64,000 bases of DNA from Epiperipatus broadwayi (taxonomy: Eukaryota; Onychophora; Udeonychophora; Euonychophora; Peripatidae). The stretch's first letter is position 1; the number at the start of each line of letters is the position of its first letter. The notes beneath the pieces were generated by a model. It saw nothing but the letters and a program-made list of their open reading frames with translations, did no database searches and was not told where the DNA came from. Made by a program: the position numbers and the translations under genes. This document shows, piece after piece, positions 35,701 to 47,570 of the stretch. Location of the stretch: assembly GCA_028023455.1 (NCBI GenBank), contig JAQFVV010006216.1, positions 869,445 to 933,444 of the forward strand, given 5' to 3'.

Positions 35701-38584
35701 TAAGAATTTGTTGTATGGTTTTATAGAAACTAGATGTGTGTGGTTATTTAAAATTATTAATGATCAAACAAGAATTGAGTGTTCTAAGATTTAAATAAAT
35801 TTAAGATAAACATTTTAGTTGAACATTTAGAAAATATAATTAAATTATGTGATTTATTTGTTAGCTAGCTTTCATTTAAAATAACATTTTAGTTATGAAA
35901 TTTAATATTTGGCAGAAAGGATTTACCGGCAGAAAGTCTTTAACGCATTGTTCACTATGCTTCTCTCTCTATTCAGTCAGGATGGGCTACTCTTAGGTTT
36001 TAGTCTGGATGTAGCTTCGCAAATTTATTTCTGTGGCAGCATTCCCCATTTCTCTGGTCAGGAACTCTCTTGTCTCTCAGGTACAGCTTATTTCTTACTG
36101 TGTTGGGCATGGTGGAGGTTTTCTCTCATCGGTAGCCACTCGTGGAAGAGCAAACGGCTGTCTCTTTGTCTTCTAGCCAACGGTCATCTTTGGAGCAGCT
36201 TGGATGGTAGCTTTTTTTAGATTCAGCTTTCTTAAACGGCAGGAACAGTTTTTCTTACTTAGCTTCAGCTCTAGTCTTTGGAAATAATTTCGGCAGCAAT
36301 CACAATTTTCGCAGCAACGGCAACAGGAAAAATTAACATGGATGATGATGGATGGATGAAAGAGGACCTTGATAGCTATTTTGGCCCCTTTTTATCCTAT
36401 ATTTTTGACAGTAGTAACCTCCTACTTTGAGTTATGCCACATCACAAGATGACTAGTTTCGAACTAGCCTTTAACCAAATATCCAGTTAGTAAAATATTA
36501 AGTATAGCTTAATCTGGACTTGGAAAGACTCTATTGTTTTAATTGACGTCATAGTTAAAAGATATATTTTTAAGAGAATGGTCACAAGCAGTTTGTATAG
36601 ATTTTTGTATAGATTTATGCCTGACTGAATATTATAATTGGTCTTAGTTATAATTTTTAAATAGGTCAAATTTTAGCCAAAGTTTTATTTTTAGAACGAA
36701 GTGTCAAAACTGATAAAACTTTCTGCTTGTAATTTTAAGCAAACATAAGAATGGAAAATTATCTAACTTGGAAATTAGTTAAAATGAATACTGACATATA
36801 AAAAAAAAAATGAATACTGACTTAAATAATTATTTAGAAAGAATATTGAAAAATAAGTAATATTATAATTTTAAACTTATTATGCTGCTATATAGATAAA
36901 TTTTAATTATACAGTTTTGTTTATTTTAGTTTTAACAAATCTAAATGGATATGCCCGTATATAAATATTTGAGACTGTAATTTTATATTTATAATTAATA
37001 GGACGATTATATACGCACATACTCTGCTATATTATAAGCACAAAGTTTTTAAAATTTAAGAAATACACGCCATCTGAATACAACAAATATATACTATTAT
37101 CGAAGATAATAGGTGAAACAGGTCTAACCGTTTCATGTGATCCATAGGCTAATTGCCAAAAGAATTATGGTAAAAAATCTAGTTAATCTGTCAGTCAATA
37201 TATATGGGGTAAAATATAAATATGTCATTAGTTACATGTGATTGTCCAAATGAACTTTAAGCCTAGGACTTGAATCCCATCTAGGTATATTTGGACACCC
37301 AACTAGAGCAGGAATAAATCCCTTTATCTCATCTGGTATATGTGGCTGACTATGCAGTGCCATATAAGTCCATAGATCATCTGGTATATTTGACTGCTCA
37401 AATGGAAGAAGTCATAAGCCCTTAGACCAACCAGTACAATGTTTATATATATTTACACTATCTTTACTTTTAATTTAACCCGGAAATATATTTTTTTATT
37501 TCATTTGCTGATACTGATAAAATAATTGTGTTGGAAAAGGTTATTATTATTACCTAAAAATGAACTGTTCTTCAAAACAACGCAAAATAATTTAACGCAT
37601 AATTTACAAATGCAAAATAAATTGATTAATTTGTAATATAATTCTCCAAGAAAGCGATTAAGTTGATTATTTGTCACTACTTGTTGTATGTGTCTTGCTG
37701 TCTCTTGGCATAATTTATTTGACCTTTTCATTATTCAGATCTACGCTATATATTCTATGGATGCAAATGCACTATTTTTCTTTGCTAAATCATAATAAAC
37801 TATCAACTATATATTTTTGAAAATATAAATAACAAGTAAAAATATTTCTTCATAAGTATCATATGCACAGTCAGTTTATGTTAAATACTTTCTACCTTAC
37901 TGATTTGACTGTTCAAAAATGTATAGACACTATGTTAAAAGGCCATAATCAGCATGCATCAACATGCATAAAGCAACATAAATGCCTTTCAATATACAAT
38001 ACATACCCTTGAATACATTTATCGATAAAATTATCAAACAAAACAATAAATGTCAACATTATTATCCAAATCACTGATATTCTGCTAATGATATGATTAC
38101 CATCTCTTTTTTTTAAAGGATTTTTTCTCCCCATTTAAAAGATAATTATTAGAAATCACATAAACCTAAATAAGTTATTATTTCATTTTAATATTTCAAC
38201 TCTTAAGCACAACACATTTAAAATAAAAATAATCATTTTTTAATGCAGTTAATTATTTCAGAGATAACCGTATTAGTAATTTCTAAAGTAATTTTCATTT
38301 CAGAACTACTAGGATTAAAATAGCTGTCAAAATATTTTCTACACAGCCAAAATTGATGCAAAAATAATTTATTTCAAAACAAAAAAAAAAAAAAAATTGC
38401 AATTTAAAGCAAATATTAAAAGTGATTTAATTTCCTAATTGTAAAAAAAAAAAAAAACAAGAATTACAAATTCATAATAATAAAGTGACAAATATTTAAT
38501 TGCATAAAACATTTAAAAAACTGTAATTAGCATTGCTGGCATTAGGTTGAAAATTTTATATATCAGAATTCTAAATCTAAGTAT
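35701..38584. other. AT-rich DNA with one GC-richer island, no gene supported
   Basis: An open plus frame of 103 codons at 35909-36220 coincides with a GC-richer stretch extending to about 36330. It has no recognisable motif and reads as hydrophobic/Ser-rich noise. It may be a fragment of a repeat. At about 37270-37430, CATCTGGTATATxTGxCTG recurs in a degenerate way. Nothing else was recognised. Confidence 0.4.
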
Positions 38585-39165
38585 TTGTCTGAAGGTTTGT
38601 GATGATAGTATATTATTAGATGTGATATGTTGAACTATTTCCATCATCTATGAGTGAATGTTGAATGTGTAGACATTTTTAAACTTTATTTAAACTTTGC
38701 AAATACAAATAACTTGTTAGTAATAACACACAAATAGACAACACACATTAGTAATTACATGATGTTTCGATTAGTATTATTCTCCAATTTTCTTTAGGTG
38801 TTGCTGGCCTATATGCACAGTGACAATATTCATTTAGAAATTGAACCCACACCTTTAGATACTTGAATATCTAATTTAAGACAAATGCTCTAAGTACATT
38901 TGCCTTAAATTCAATATTCAAGAATTTAAAGGTGCGAGTTCAACTTCTAAGCAAATATTGTCACTGTGCATATAGGCCAGCAACACCTAAAGAAGAGTGG
39001 AGAATAATGCTATTTGAAATGTTGTGTAATTACTAACCTGTGTTGTCTATTTGTGTGTTATTACTAACAAATTGTTGTATTTGGGAAGTTTAAATAAAGT
39101 TTAAAATTTTCTATACATTCAACATTCACTCATAAATGATGAAAATAGTCCAACATATCGCTTCT
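38585..39165. mobile_element. Head-to-head pair of family-2 SINEs (inverted repeat)
   Basis: The left copy (minus strand, 38585-38900) and right copy (plus strand, about 38905-39165) meet at their tRNA-like heads. GTCACTGTGCATATAGGCCAGC and the body ending in ACTAACAA are present in both. B-box relics GGGTTCAATTTC (minus) and GAGTTCAACTTC (plus) face each other. The arms look nearly identical over more than 200 bp. Confidence 0.85.
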
Positions 39166-39264
39166 AAATCTAAGATCTATTGAATGAAGAAAATCATCAT
39201 CAGAGCAGAATTGCAAACTTCACTTACACAATGTTTTTTAACAGCCCTCATATAAAAGTAGTAG

Positions 39265-40800
39265 ATGCCAAACATGATTCTACATTATTTTAAACTAAGA
39301 ATAGACAACTTATTTCCAAAGTTTCTAAAAAATTTAGGACCTACAGCTAAAATATGTTTAGCTAAACTATTCAATATTATTTTTCATGCAGAACTATTTC
39401 AAAAATTTGATATAAAACAAATATATAGCAGTACTTTTAACTCGAATAAATCTATAAATAAACTAAAAAGTATCACCCAATATCATTACTATGTGCTTCC
39501 TGAAAATTATTCAAAAGAATCATTTTATTATCAAGAATTTTTCCAATAATTGTTACTATTTATCTTTACAGTAGACTACTTTTAGATGAAGGAAAAGCTA
39601 TTGTGAATAAATTTTGTGTTAACCAATCACGTGGAAAAAAGCTTTCAAAGTAAATTAAAAAACTGGTATTACTTTTATTGGCCTAATCTCAGTTTGTGAT
39701 TCTATTTGGAAAAATGATTTAAAAGTTTCTTAAATGCAAAAAAAGACATTAATTGACTAACAAAATACTCTCCAGTAGAAAAACTAGAATGATATTAAAT
39801 TATAATCATACAATAGTTTTCATCGGGTTCATTTTTTCATCTATTAATATATTTGTAGTGGCAAAATATTTATCTATGCTGATGATATTGCTTTGATTTC
39901 CCAAAAAACATTAAAAAAAAAAGTCTCTTAATAATTATATTAAAAGTTTGACTTTTTTTTTCTGAAGATTAGGATCTTATTCTTAATCCAATAAAAATAG
40001 TATGCTCAATTTTTTATCTAAACAATAGAGATTCATCCCATAATTTGAATATAATCTTACAATAAAATATTGTAATATAATCTTATTCTTGCTATTTAAA
40101 AATAATCTTGGATTGTAACTTAACTTATTTCCTCATTTAGCCAAGGATTGATCAAATTAATTTCTAGAAATAAGTTATTGGAAAAATGCTCACTACTTGG
40201 GATTGTGATTGATTTCTTTAGCACTAGCACATTTGCTGGTGAATATTATACTCTTGTTTAGAGAAAAAGTTCCAATATTAAATTTCTGGATACTTAATTA
40301 AATATTACCATAGGAAATATTATTGATATTACTAAAGTCTACTTCTTTGCAATACCTTCCTGCTCTTTCTCATATTCCTCTGCCAAATATTATGTAGAAA
40401 AGACTATTAAACACATAAGACTTGCCACTAACTCAAGATATATTTTAACTATCCAAGATTCATTTAAAATAAGATCCCCATTTTGGAATTTCTCCCATAA
40501 ATCTGTAATCAAAACATTATAAAGTAAAAATGGACTTCTGGTAAAGCTAAACATTTTTTTCTGCAACAGTATGTTCCTAGATTCAACTCGAAAACTGATC
40601 AGAAAATTCAGAATGGTGATTCACAAATGGAATGGAATAGATACTAGTTTATGTAGATATGGAGAAATAAAATTATAAAACATAATTAATAACTGTTGAA
40701 TGTATCACAATATTGTCAATGTTGGAGGACTTAATAAAACAGCTAATAAATCTATTTCCAGACTAAAATTTCTACAGTTTCCTTCATAACGTTTTTTTAA
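39265..40800 (+). pseudogene. Decayed LINE reverse transcriptase (YADD family)
   Basis: The start DNLFPKFLKNLGPTAKICLA matches the pre-RT region (PEFLKxLGP) of Jockey/CR1-like LINEs. LTNHVEKSF...LKTGITFIGL...DSIW matches motif A but with the first Asp changed to Gly. YADDIALISQKTL (about 39875-39912) is motif C with both Asp kept. LNP-x-K and CSIFYLNNRDSSHNLNI follow the normal order. The C-terminal segment CRYGEIKL-NIINNC...GGLNKTANKSISRLKFLQFPS (about 40650-40790) matches the C-x-C-G-E...HI-x-N-DC motif of these elements. Many stops and frameshifts. A 3' fragment of a relative lies at 50.64 kb. Confidence 0.85.
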
Positions 40801-41251
40801 TAATTAAGCTGTCTAATATACCTTCTTGTCACTATATAAATAGCATTCATTCAGAATCTACCATATGTTTGGATTTTTAAATTGTATTATTGTGATGATT
40901 CTTCTATCACCACCAATCTTCTAAGCATGATTTACTTTTCTAATGCATTATATTGAATCATGATATAACTAAAATAAGTCAATTTCAATTTAGTCACTTG
41001 TGTCTTAAACCAGAGTTGTGGATTAATTTGATCAAGTGTCTACTTGTTCATTTTCTTTGCTGTCTGTAGTATTTTCAAAAACTCCTTTAGAACCAAAACT
41101 CAAAAGCTCTAACCAACTTTTACATTCACAACTTGAACAATTCTGATATATTTTTTTTCATCTAAAAATTTTATTGATGAAGAATGACTTAAGAAAAAAT
41201 GTTTTATTAGATGTTATTGTGTCTGATATAAAATTATATATATATATATAT

Positions 41252-43434
41252 TATAACGATCCGGGTTTGAGCTGGACTTAATGTAAGCTGCACTACAAGG
41301 GCGCCATCTAGGCATTTGAACCTAAAAAAATTTATAAAGTAGGCAGATACGTAAGTCAAAAAAAAAATTTATAATTATTTATTTTATATATTTTGGTTGA
41401 TTCAGGTCATTAGCCCATTGTCACTAGCTCAATGGAACAGCAGAGATTTATATTTCATAAATTCTTATCTAAGAATATTTTTTAAAAAAGAATAAAATAA
41501 GCCACTGCCAGTAATTAACATACAAACATTTATTTATGCACATATATATAAAATTTAACATTATTATTTTAGCATGTTTACTTTAATATTTAACATTATT
41601 TTTAACTTTTAATTTTAACTTGATTTTAGAATTGTTTTACATTTTAATTTTTATAAGTTTACTTTTAAATTTTATAAGTTCGCACAGATGGATTTATAAA
41701 AGTTTGTTTTATAAATGTTGAGTATAGATCGGTTACATAGATTACACGGTCAAAAACATTTCAAAATAAACATAAACGATCAAAATATAAAGTCATTGAT
41801 ACCGTCAATTGCATAGGGAATTTACAAGAAACCCAATGGCATTCATCATAAGATACTGCAGTGACACCAATAACTTAAAAGACATCCGAATAAATACATT
41901 TTAGATACTCACCGTAAGGTATCATTATTTACCGAATGTCTATATATTTTGATCAAATATGAAAACCAAAAACATAATTAACCGATAACGAATCCATGCA
42001 ACTTCCATACCCAACTTAAATTTAATGCATTTTTATTTAGAGTGTCGAGTATGAATAGACTACATAGATTTGCATTTGAAAGAAAATATTCTATCCTTAT
42101 TTAACCTTAGGCCAAAAGTTCGCAGTCAAACCAATGTCAATTCATCTGATATATCGATGCATTCAATGTAATACGAAATACAGCAGCACAAAAGGTTAAG
42201 AGAAGAAATTGCCTCTCATCAGATAGGAATACTACATCTATCTGACAAGAAGAGCAATAAAAAAAACTCCATAGGAAAGGACTGCGGTCATTTTGCCGAC
42301 TTACGAATCGCATTCCATAGGCCAAAAGGAAGTGTGCAGCATATAAAGCGATTCTGCCCATAGCGAATCTCATACTACATCTACTAATTACACCAATATA
42401 TCCAATCCATTGACCCAATTTAACTACAAAACAAATAACCTAAGATTACCCTCCCCTAATATAACTTTACAAATCTATATAGCCATTCACGCCCGACTTA
42501 AGTTTAACATTTATATAATTTAATTTAACAAAAAAAAAAAGTCATAATAAAACTTAAAAGAACAAAAAAAAATAAATGGAAATGATTTTACAAAAAAAAT
42601 ACATCAAATTAAAATTACTTATTAATAAATAAAGTTGGTCAGATAGGATTCTATTGCAATTATTTTAAATATGAAAAGTTTTTAATTTAATGTTCATTAA
42701 TTATAAAGTTTTTACAGTTTTAAACAGTTCATCTTTATCTGTTGCTTGCCATTTGAACATGAATTCCCACGCCATCCTAAAAGATTGGTATTCTGTTGGC
42801 CATTTTATTTTTCATCTGGAGGTTTTTTACTTTAGCTGGTCCTCAATGTAGAAAACAATAGTTCATTTCTCTTTTTTTCTTAGCAGAAATGAAGGGATTG
42901 AAGAGTGCATCTTTTCAATCCCTTCTCCTTCAACTTCACACTAATACATATCACCACTGCTGTCATACATCTCTCTCTCTAAATTTTATTCACTCACTTT
43001 TTATAGTAGCCTTTCAGATCCAGTGGACATTACGTCATGACGATGTGATGGTCTTTTCGCTGAGGTCCGATTCCATTGTTTTTCTCTCCTATCTGACCTT
43101 TGCTTATACATTTTAAATGCCCAAGGGCTAGTTTATATTTAACTAATTAAAACAATCATTTCCATTTTCTGATTAATTAATGTGTTTTCCAAACTTAAAG
43201 ATATATTTTTATCTCTAAATCTTTTTGTTGAAAGATTTAGTTTTTCTATTTTTAATAAAGTTTTATTTTAATATTTTTTTTTATCTGTGTGATTATATAT
43301 ATATATATATGAGTTTAAGATGATTTTTTAATTTTCAATTTTTAATTTCTAAAAAAGAAGTTTTTATTTCGAACTTTTATTTTTTTCATGTTTAATAATA
43401 AAAAACAATGTAACGTACATATGTGCCCGTTACA
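41252..43434 (+). mobile_element. Solo LTR-like repeat, copy 2 (about 2.18 kb)
   Basis: Starts TATAACGATCCGGG (TGTAACG-like) and ends GCCCGTTACA. It is inserted in a TA tract, with ATATA on both sides, so a 5-bp target duplication is possible but uninformative. It is collinear with 9950-11983. No internal retrotransposon genes adjoin. The 93-codon minus frame at 42137-42418 and the 75-codon plus frame at 42889 are not conserved in copy 1. Confidence 0.65.
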
Positions 43435-43489
43435 ATATATATATGAGAAATAGACCAGTGCATATCTTTAGCTAAAAATTCATATATAT

Positions 43490-44470
43490 ATATATATATG
43501 ATAAACAAAACAAGTTATAAATTTCATAACTTGCTATAGCTTGCAGTATATGATCACTAGATGGAGCTTTAGCAATAGCCCACTAACAAGCTTTGTTTAC
43601 ATAAACACTGAGAGAGATAGAATTCAATATCCCTTTCAAATGTGGCCAACCTTTAAACCATGGTTTTGAGCTAGTTGTCTCATGTCAGTAAAAGGTAGGA
43701 AGACTAGAAACTGATCTTTTGATGAATAGAAAATGTTGTATTTATATTATAGCACTTTAATATATGTTGAATACTGTCTGTAGTTCCTTTTACATATGCA
43801 ACACAAATCCTAATAGCTGATTTATCTTTTTGTTTCCTATTTTGTCCAGATAGTTTCTGTAGCCAAAACTCTTTTAAATAGAGCAATTAACCTTTCAGAT
43901 AAGTCACATCTGAAAAAAGAAATAAATCATATTAATAGTGTTTTATTAGCAAATAGTTATAATTATAAATTTATTAAAAAAGTCTTATTTTGAGCCCAAA
44001 ATGGACAAAATAGGAAACAAAAAGATGATAAATCAGCTATTAGGATTTTTATTACATATGTAACCAGAACTACAGACAGTATTGGACATATATTAAAATG
44101 CTATAATATAAATACAGTGTTTTCTATTCATCAAAAGATCAGCAATATAATAACCAAGCCTAAGGATTCAATCCCTTTTGAATCTCATGGTGTTTATCAA
44201 ATCTCATGTGGAAATTGTAAACTTCTTACATAAGTATGAGTAATCATCACATCACTATTATGAGAGATAAGCATTCTAATGCAGTTAAACAATGCTCATC
44301 ATTATCAGCACTTTCACTCCATACTATAGATTCAGGTCATAAAATTGATTTTTCTAGTATCAGAATCATATCCAGATGTGATAAGCTCTACCAGTACAAA
44401 ATTAAAGAAGCCATTGAGATACTTAAAAGGCCAGATTGTATTAGTAAGTGAAATGATATATGCAAACTTC
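43490..44470. pseudogene. Penelope-like element: inverted GIY-YIG endonuclease fragments
   Basis: PLEs encode a reverse transcriptase joined to a C-terminal GIY-YIG endonuclease. On the plus strand (43985-44470) the linker ...HILKCYNIN...FSIHQKIS is followed by GVYQISCGNC (the GIY part, about 44190-44220). After a break that removed the YIG strand come SALSLHTIDSGHKIDFSS (about 44310) and IKEAIEIL, the conserved end of the endonuclease with its catalytic Glu. On the minus strand, 43893-43722 repeats the linker in reverse, making an inverted repeat with 43996-44150. Left of it, from the (TA)n at 43480, lies a GATAAACAAAACAAGTT...GTTTACATAAAC repeat related to the palindrome at 58.9-59.9 kb, perhaps a PLE terminal repeat. 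Confidence 0.8.
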
Positions 44471-44714
44471 CTCCTATTTGGAAAGATTTTTTAAAAAAAC
44501 ATTCTTAATTTAACATTTTTGCTATTGGTGAAATTTTAATCGTTTTTCCAAATCAGTGATTGTAGTGCCTCTACAACTGTCTTTCTACCTTTTATCACCC
44601 AGTAGATGACTTGTGTAATCAAGTCAAAATGTTGGTATATTAATATTTAAAAGATTTTAACATTGATGAACCCGCAAAATGTCTTTTATATATGCAACCT
44701 GTGAAAATCTTTGT

Positions 44715-44746
44715 ATATATATATATATATATATATATCATATCCA

Positions 44747-44790
<44 letters not shown>

Positions 44791-45195
44791 TGGACATTTT
44801 ATTTATTTTACATCATATATATATATATATATATATGTTGAATTAAAGGTTTATATTGATTATTATAATAATAAATAGAAATGAGATAATATCCATTGAA
44901 TAGGGAGAAACTTTAATTTTTAATATTATTAAGAAGTTATCAATTACTACTAATAAACAATTCCTGAAGCTGAGCAAGTTTTTCTCATAAACCTACAATA
45001 GTTTTTTGGTTGGGGGCCTTTTACTTCACAGACCCCCAACAAAAAAACTATTATAGATTCATGAAAAAAAATTTCTTAACCTCAGGAATTGTTAATTAAT
45101 CGTAATTAATAATTTATAATAACATCAAGCGTAAAGTTTCTCTCTATTTAATGGATATTTTCTCATTATTTTTATTCATTATATATATATATATT
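44715..45195. repeat. (TA)n tracts flanking a long hairpin
   Basis: Arms of about 160 bp (44865-45024 and 45039-45180) are reverse complements with scattered changes. They end in GGTTGGGGGCC and CCCCCAACAAAAAAAC around a loop of about 14 nt. TA tracts lie at 44715-44838 and 45180-45193. A second short inverted pair, TCCATTAA/TTAATGGA, brackets the (TA)n at 44748-44788. Confidence 0.9.
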
Positions 45196-45229
45196 TATTC
45201 TAAGAATTCTCACAGATAAAAGATGAATT

Positions 45230-46740
45230 TCTGGTAGTTTCAGTGTAATAATATAATAACATCCCAACCTCTATCATACAGATCATAGATAACCTCATGT
45301 CTAACAGAGAAATTGTTGTCTTGCTGAATGGCAAGCTTTCTTCATTTTTCCAACCTAACACATCCATTCCACAAGGCTCCCCCTCAGTGCTCTTCTCTTT
45401 ATAGTCTACATTTATCCACTGTTGAAAGCCATCAAATAACAACTACCTGGTGTCTTTGTACCAAGGCTTGCCAAATTGATAAAGCTCATGGCTTATATGG
45501 ATGATGTAATCATCTTCCTCCCTTCAACAACCTATTTACCACAGTTATACTCCATATTGCATAAATACACAGCTGACTATGGTCTCATCATCAACCCATT
45601 GAAATCAGCTATATGGAAGGTATCCTCAGGTCAGAAGATTGTATCCAAATTTACAGCAAACCCTCAAAAGTGTTTGGGCTTTGAGATATCCAAAACATAC
45701 TTCCAAATGTCCAAAGATATTCAAAATCACATTCTGCAGTCAATGGAAAGACTTACTAAACATCTGTCTAAAGTCTACCTTTCCTTACATGGTAAGGTAA
45801 TGCTTCTCAATATGAAAATCATGGCCAAACTCAACTATTATATACCCATCATGAGGATCACTAAGACTTTTATCAATAAAAATGAATTCTCTTGCATCAT
45901 GACTTTTCTGGGGAGGTAAAGTTGTTGCAATTATCATTAACAGGATGCAACTTCACCGGAAGTATAATGGACTTTTTTATCATGCTATTCAAGCCATTCA
46001 TATTCAAAAGATATTTAAATTTTATCACCATGCTTATCAAATCATTTGGATATGAGCAAGTCATTTTGTCACTTATCCCAATAGATAGACCCCCTTCCAG
46101 AGTCAAGAATTTCCTTGATGTCGTGATTGATTTGATCAAAAGCTACATGGTAATTACGAATGATACGTTTGATAATAGGATTAATATTTGACAAGTACAT
46201 AGTCTCATTCACCCTGTCACAATTTCCATACCACCACTACTTGCCCTGACCAATAAAAGATCATCTCCCTCTTCAGGTGCTGGGCTATGGAACTGAAATT
46301 CTTTGATTTCATTATTAAGATAAACTTAAATGCCATTAGCACTAATTGGTTTCTCTTCCATAAGTGAGGCATCAATAAAATTGACCCAATCTGCGCCCTC
46401 TACCAGACTCATGATGAAACATTTGACCATCTGTTTTTCTCATGCCATGGACTCTGGAGGTCTAGAAGGATTATTGCTGATAACCTTAAAGTGAATTTTT
46501 ACTTTGTTATCTCTCTTAAGGACAGTATTAAGACAAAACCCATCCCTACTATTAGGTTGTCATTATTTATCAACTATGTATTCTGGTGTACTCATTGTAA
46601 AATGGTTTTCAATCCCGGTGCAATTTATGAGGGAAAATTCTTTCTGAATAAACTTATAAAATTTAAAAACCATGACATGATCCTAGCTCCAAAAGTATTA
46701 TTCAAGGAAACATGGACTCTGATTGCATTGTAAGGATGAT
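45230..46740 (+). pseudogene. LINE reverse transcriptase fragment, same family as the 1-5 kb copy
   Basis: SIPQGSP (motif B, about 45370), then LMAYMDDVIIFLP (motif C, about 45485-45520), LKSAIWKV and CLGFEISK in a 147-codon frame (45476-45919). After a shift at 45.9 kb and others come HDETFDHLFFSCHGLW (about 46400-46450; H-x4-C segment) and FWCTHCKMVFNPG (about 46590). The YMDD box, the H-x4-C segment and the FWCT-x-C tail are shared with the minus-strand LINE at the left edge. 5' truncated at a TA tract. Downstream, AATAAA at about 47160 may belong to the 3' UTR. Confidence 0.85.
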
Positions 46741-47269
46741 TGCTGGTAAAACACTTTGTTTCTTCTGTCTAAGATATTGCTGAAAGTGGTTTTGTTAATA
46801 ATCAGAAGTTCAGATCCTTATGTTATCAAAATGGATAACATTTAACTGAACACATCAGATTTAGCATAAATACCTAAGCCTTCATGGTTGTAGTGATTTT
46901 TCCAATGGTGATCTGACCAAACTCTAGATCGACTAAGTGACTCTTGGTAGTGTGAGGCAATTTGGCTAGGTGAGTTGGGTGAGTTTAATTGGCCTACTTG
47001 TGTGTTAACAGTAGACCTGGTATTCAGGTTTACCTCTTGCCCAGAATAATATTATTTTATATTTATTTATAATCATGTAATTTTTTTTTATGTTTGTAAT
47101 TCTAGCTTTCGTTTTAATTTACCATGTATACATAATTGTCACTGTAAACATTGTACTTGTTTAATAAAAATATAATAGCTAAATAACTGATGTTTTAGCA
47201 CAATAATAAGTACTTTTCTCAGAGCTTCTTTTTAAAATCATGAGAATGGGTATGGTGAGAAAAGTATAT
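46741..47269 (+). other. Probable LINE 3' UTR and spacer
   Basis: No reading frame of note. A TTTAATAAAAATATAAT near 47160-47175 could be a polyadenylation signal of the preceding LINE. Confidence 0.4.
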
Positions 47270-47570
47270 ATAAAATTCCATGAAAAGTTTGTTTACATTC
47301 ATACATTGGACAGACCAATTGTAGAATAAATATAAGAAAGAAAGAACACATTTTGACAGTTAGAGATTTAATCTAATTCATCAGCCACTTATTCACACAT
47401 TGAATTAGCTAACCATGACTTTAATTTTAATAAAACTCTCTATACATATTGCCACTCAGTGCAAGCCAGAATAATCAATGGATGACAGAAGGCTTATGCA
47501 GAAAATACTCATCTAGTGCCTACTCAAATGGTGATCATGTGATGTTTATTGGCATGTAATTGGATAGATT
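47270..47570 (+). pseudogene. Penelope-like element endonuclease fragment plus terminal repeat
   Basis: SYIGQTNCRINIRKKEH (YIG codons at 47302-47310) is the second half of a GIY-YIG motif with the usual basic stretch and His. Downstream, ELANHDFNF resembles the xHxxxF segment of PLE endonucleases. Without a gap comes AATAAAACTCTCTATACATATTG and the ATCAATGGATG block shared with 7.9 and 32.3 kb, then AAATGGTGATCATGTGA shared with 8.16 kb. The hairpin/hammerhead part is missing here. Confidence 0.7.

Noticed and set aside
35909-36220. 103-codon frame as a gene
   Set aside because: No start context, motif or supporting neighbour. It coincides with a GC-richer patch of unknown, possibly repetitive, origin.
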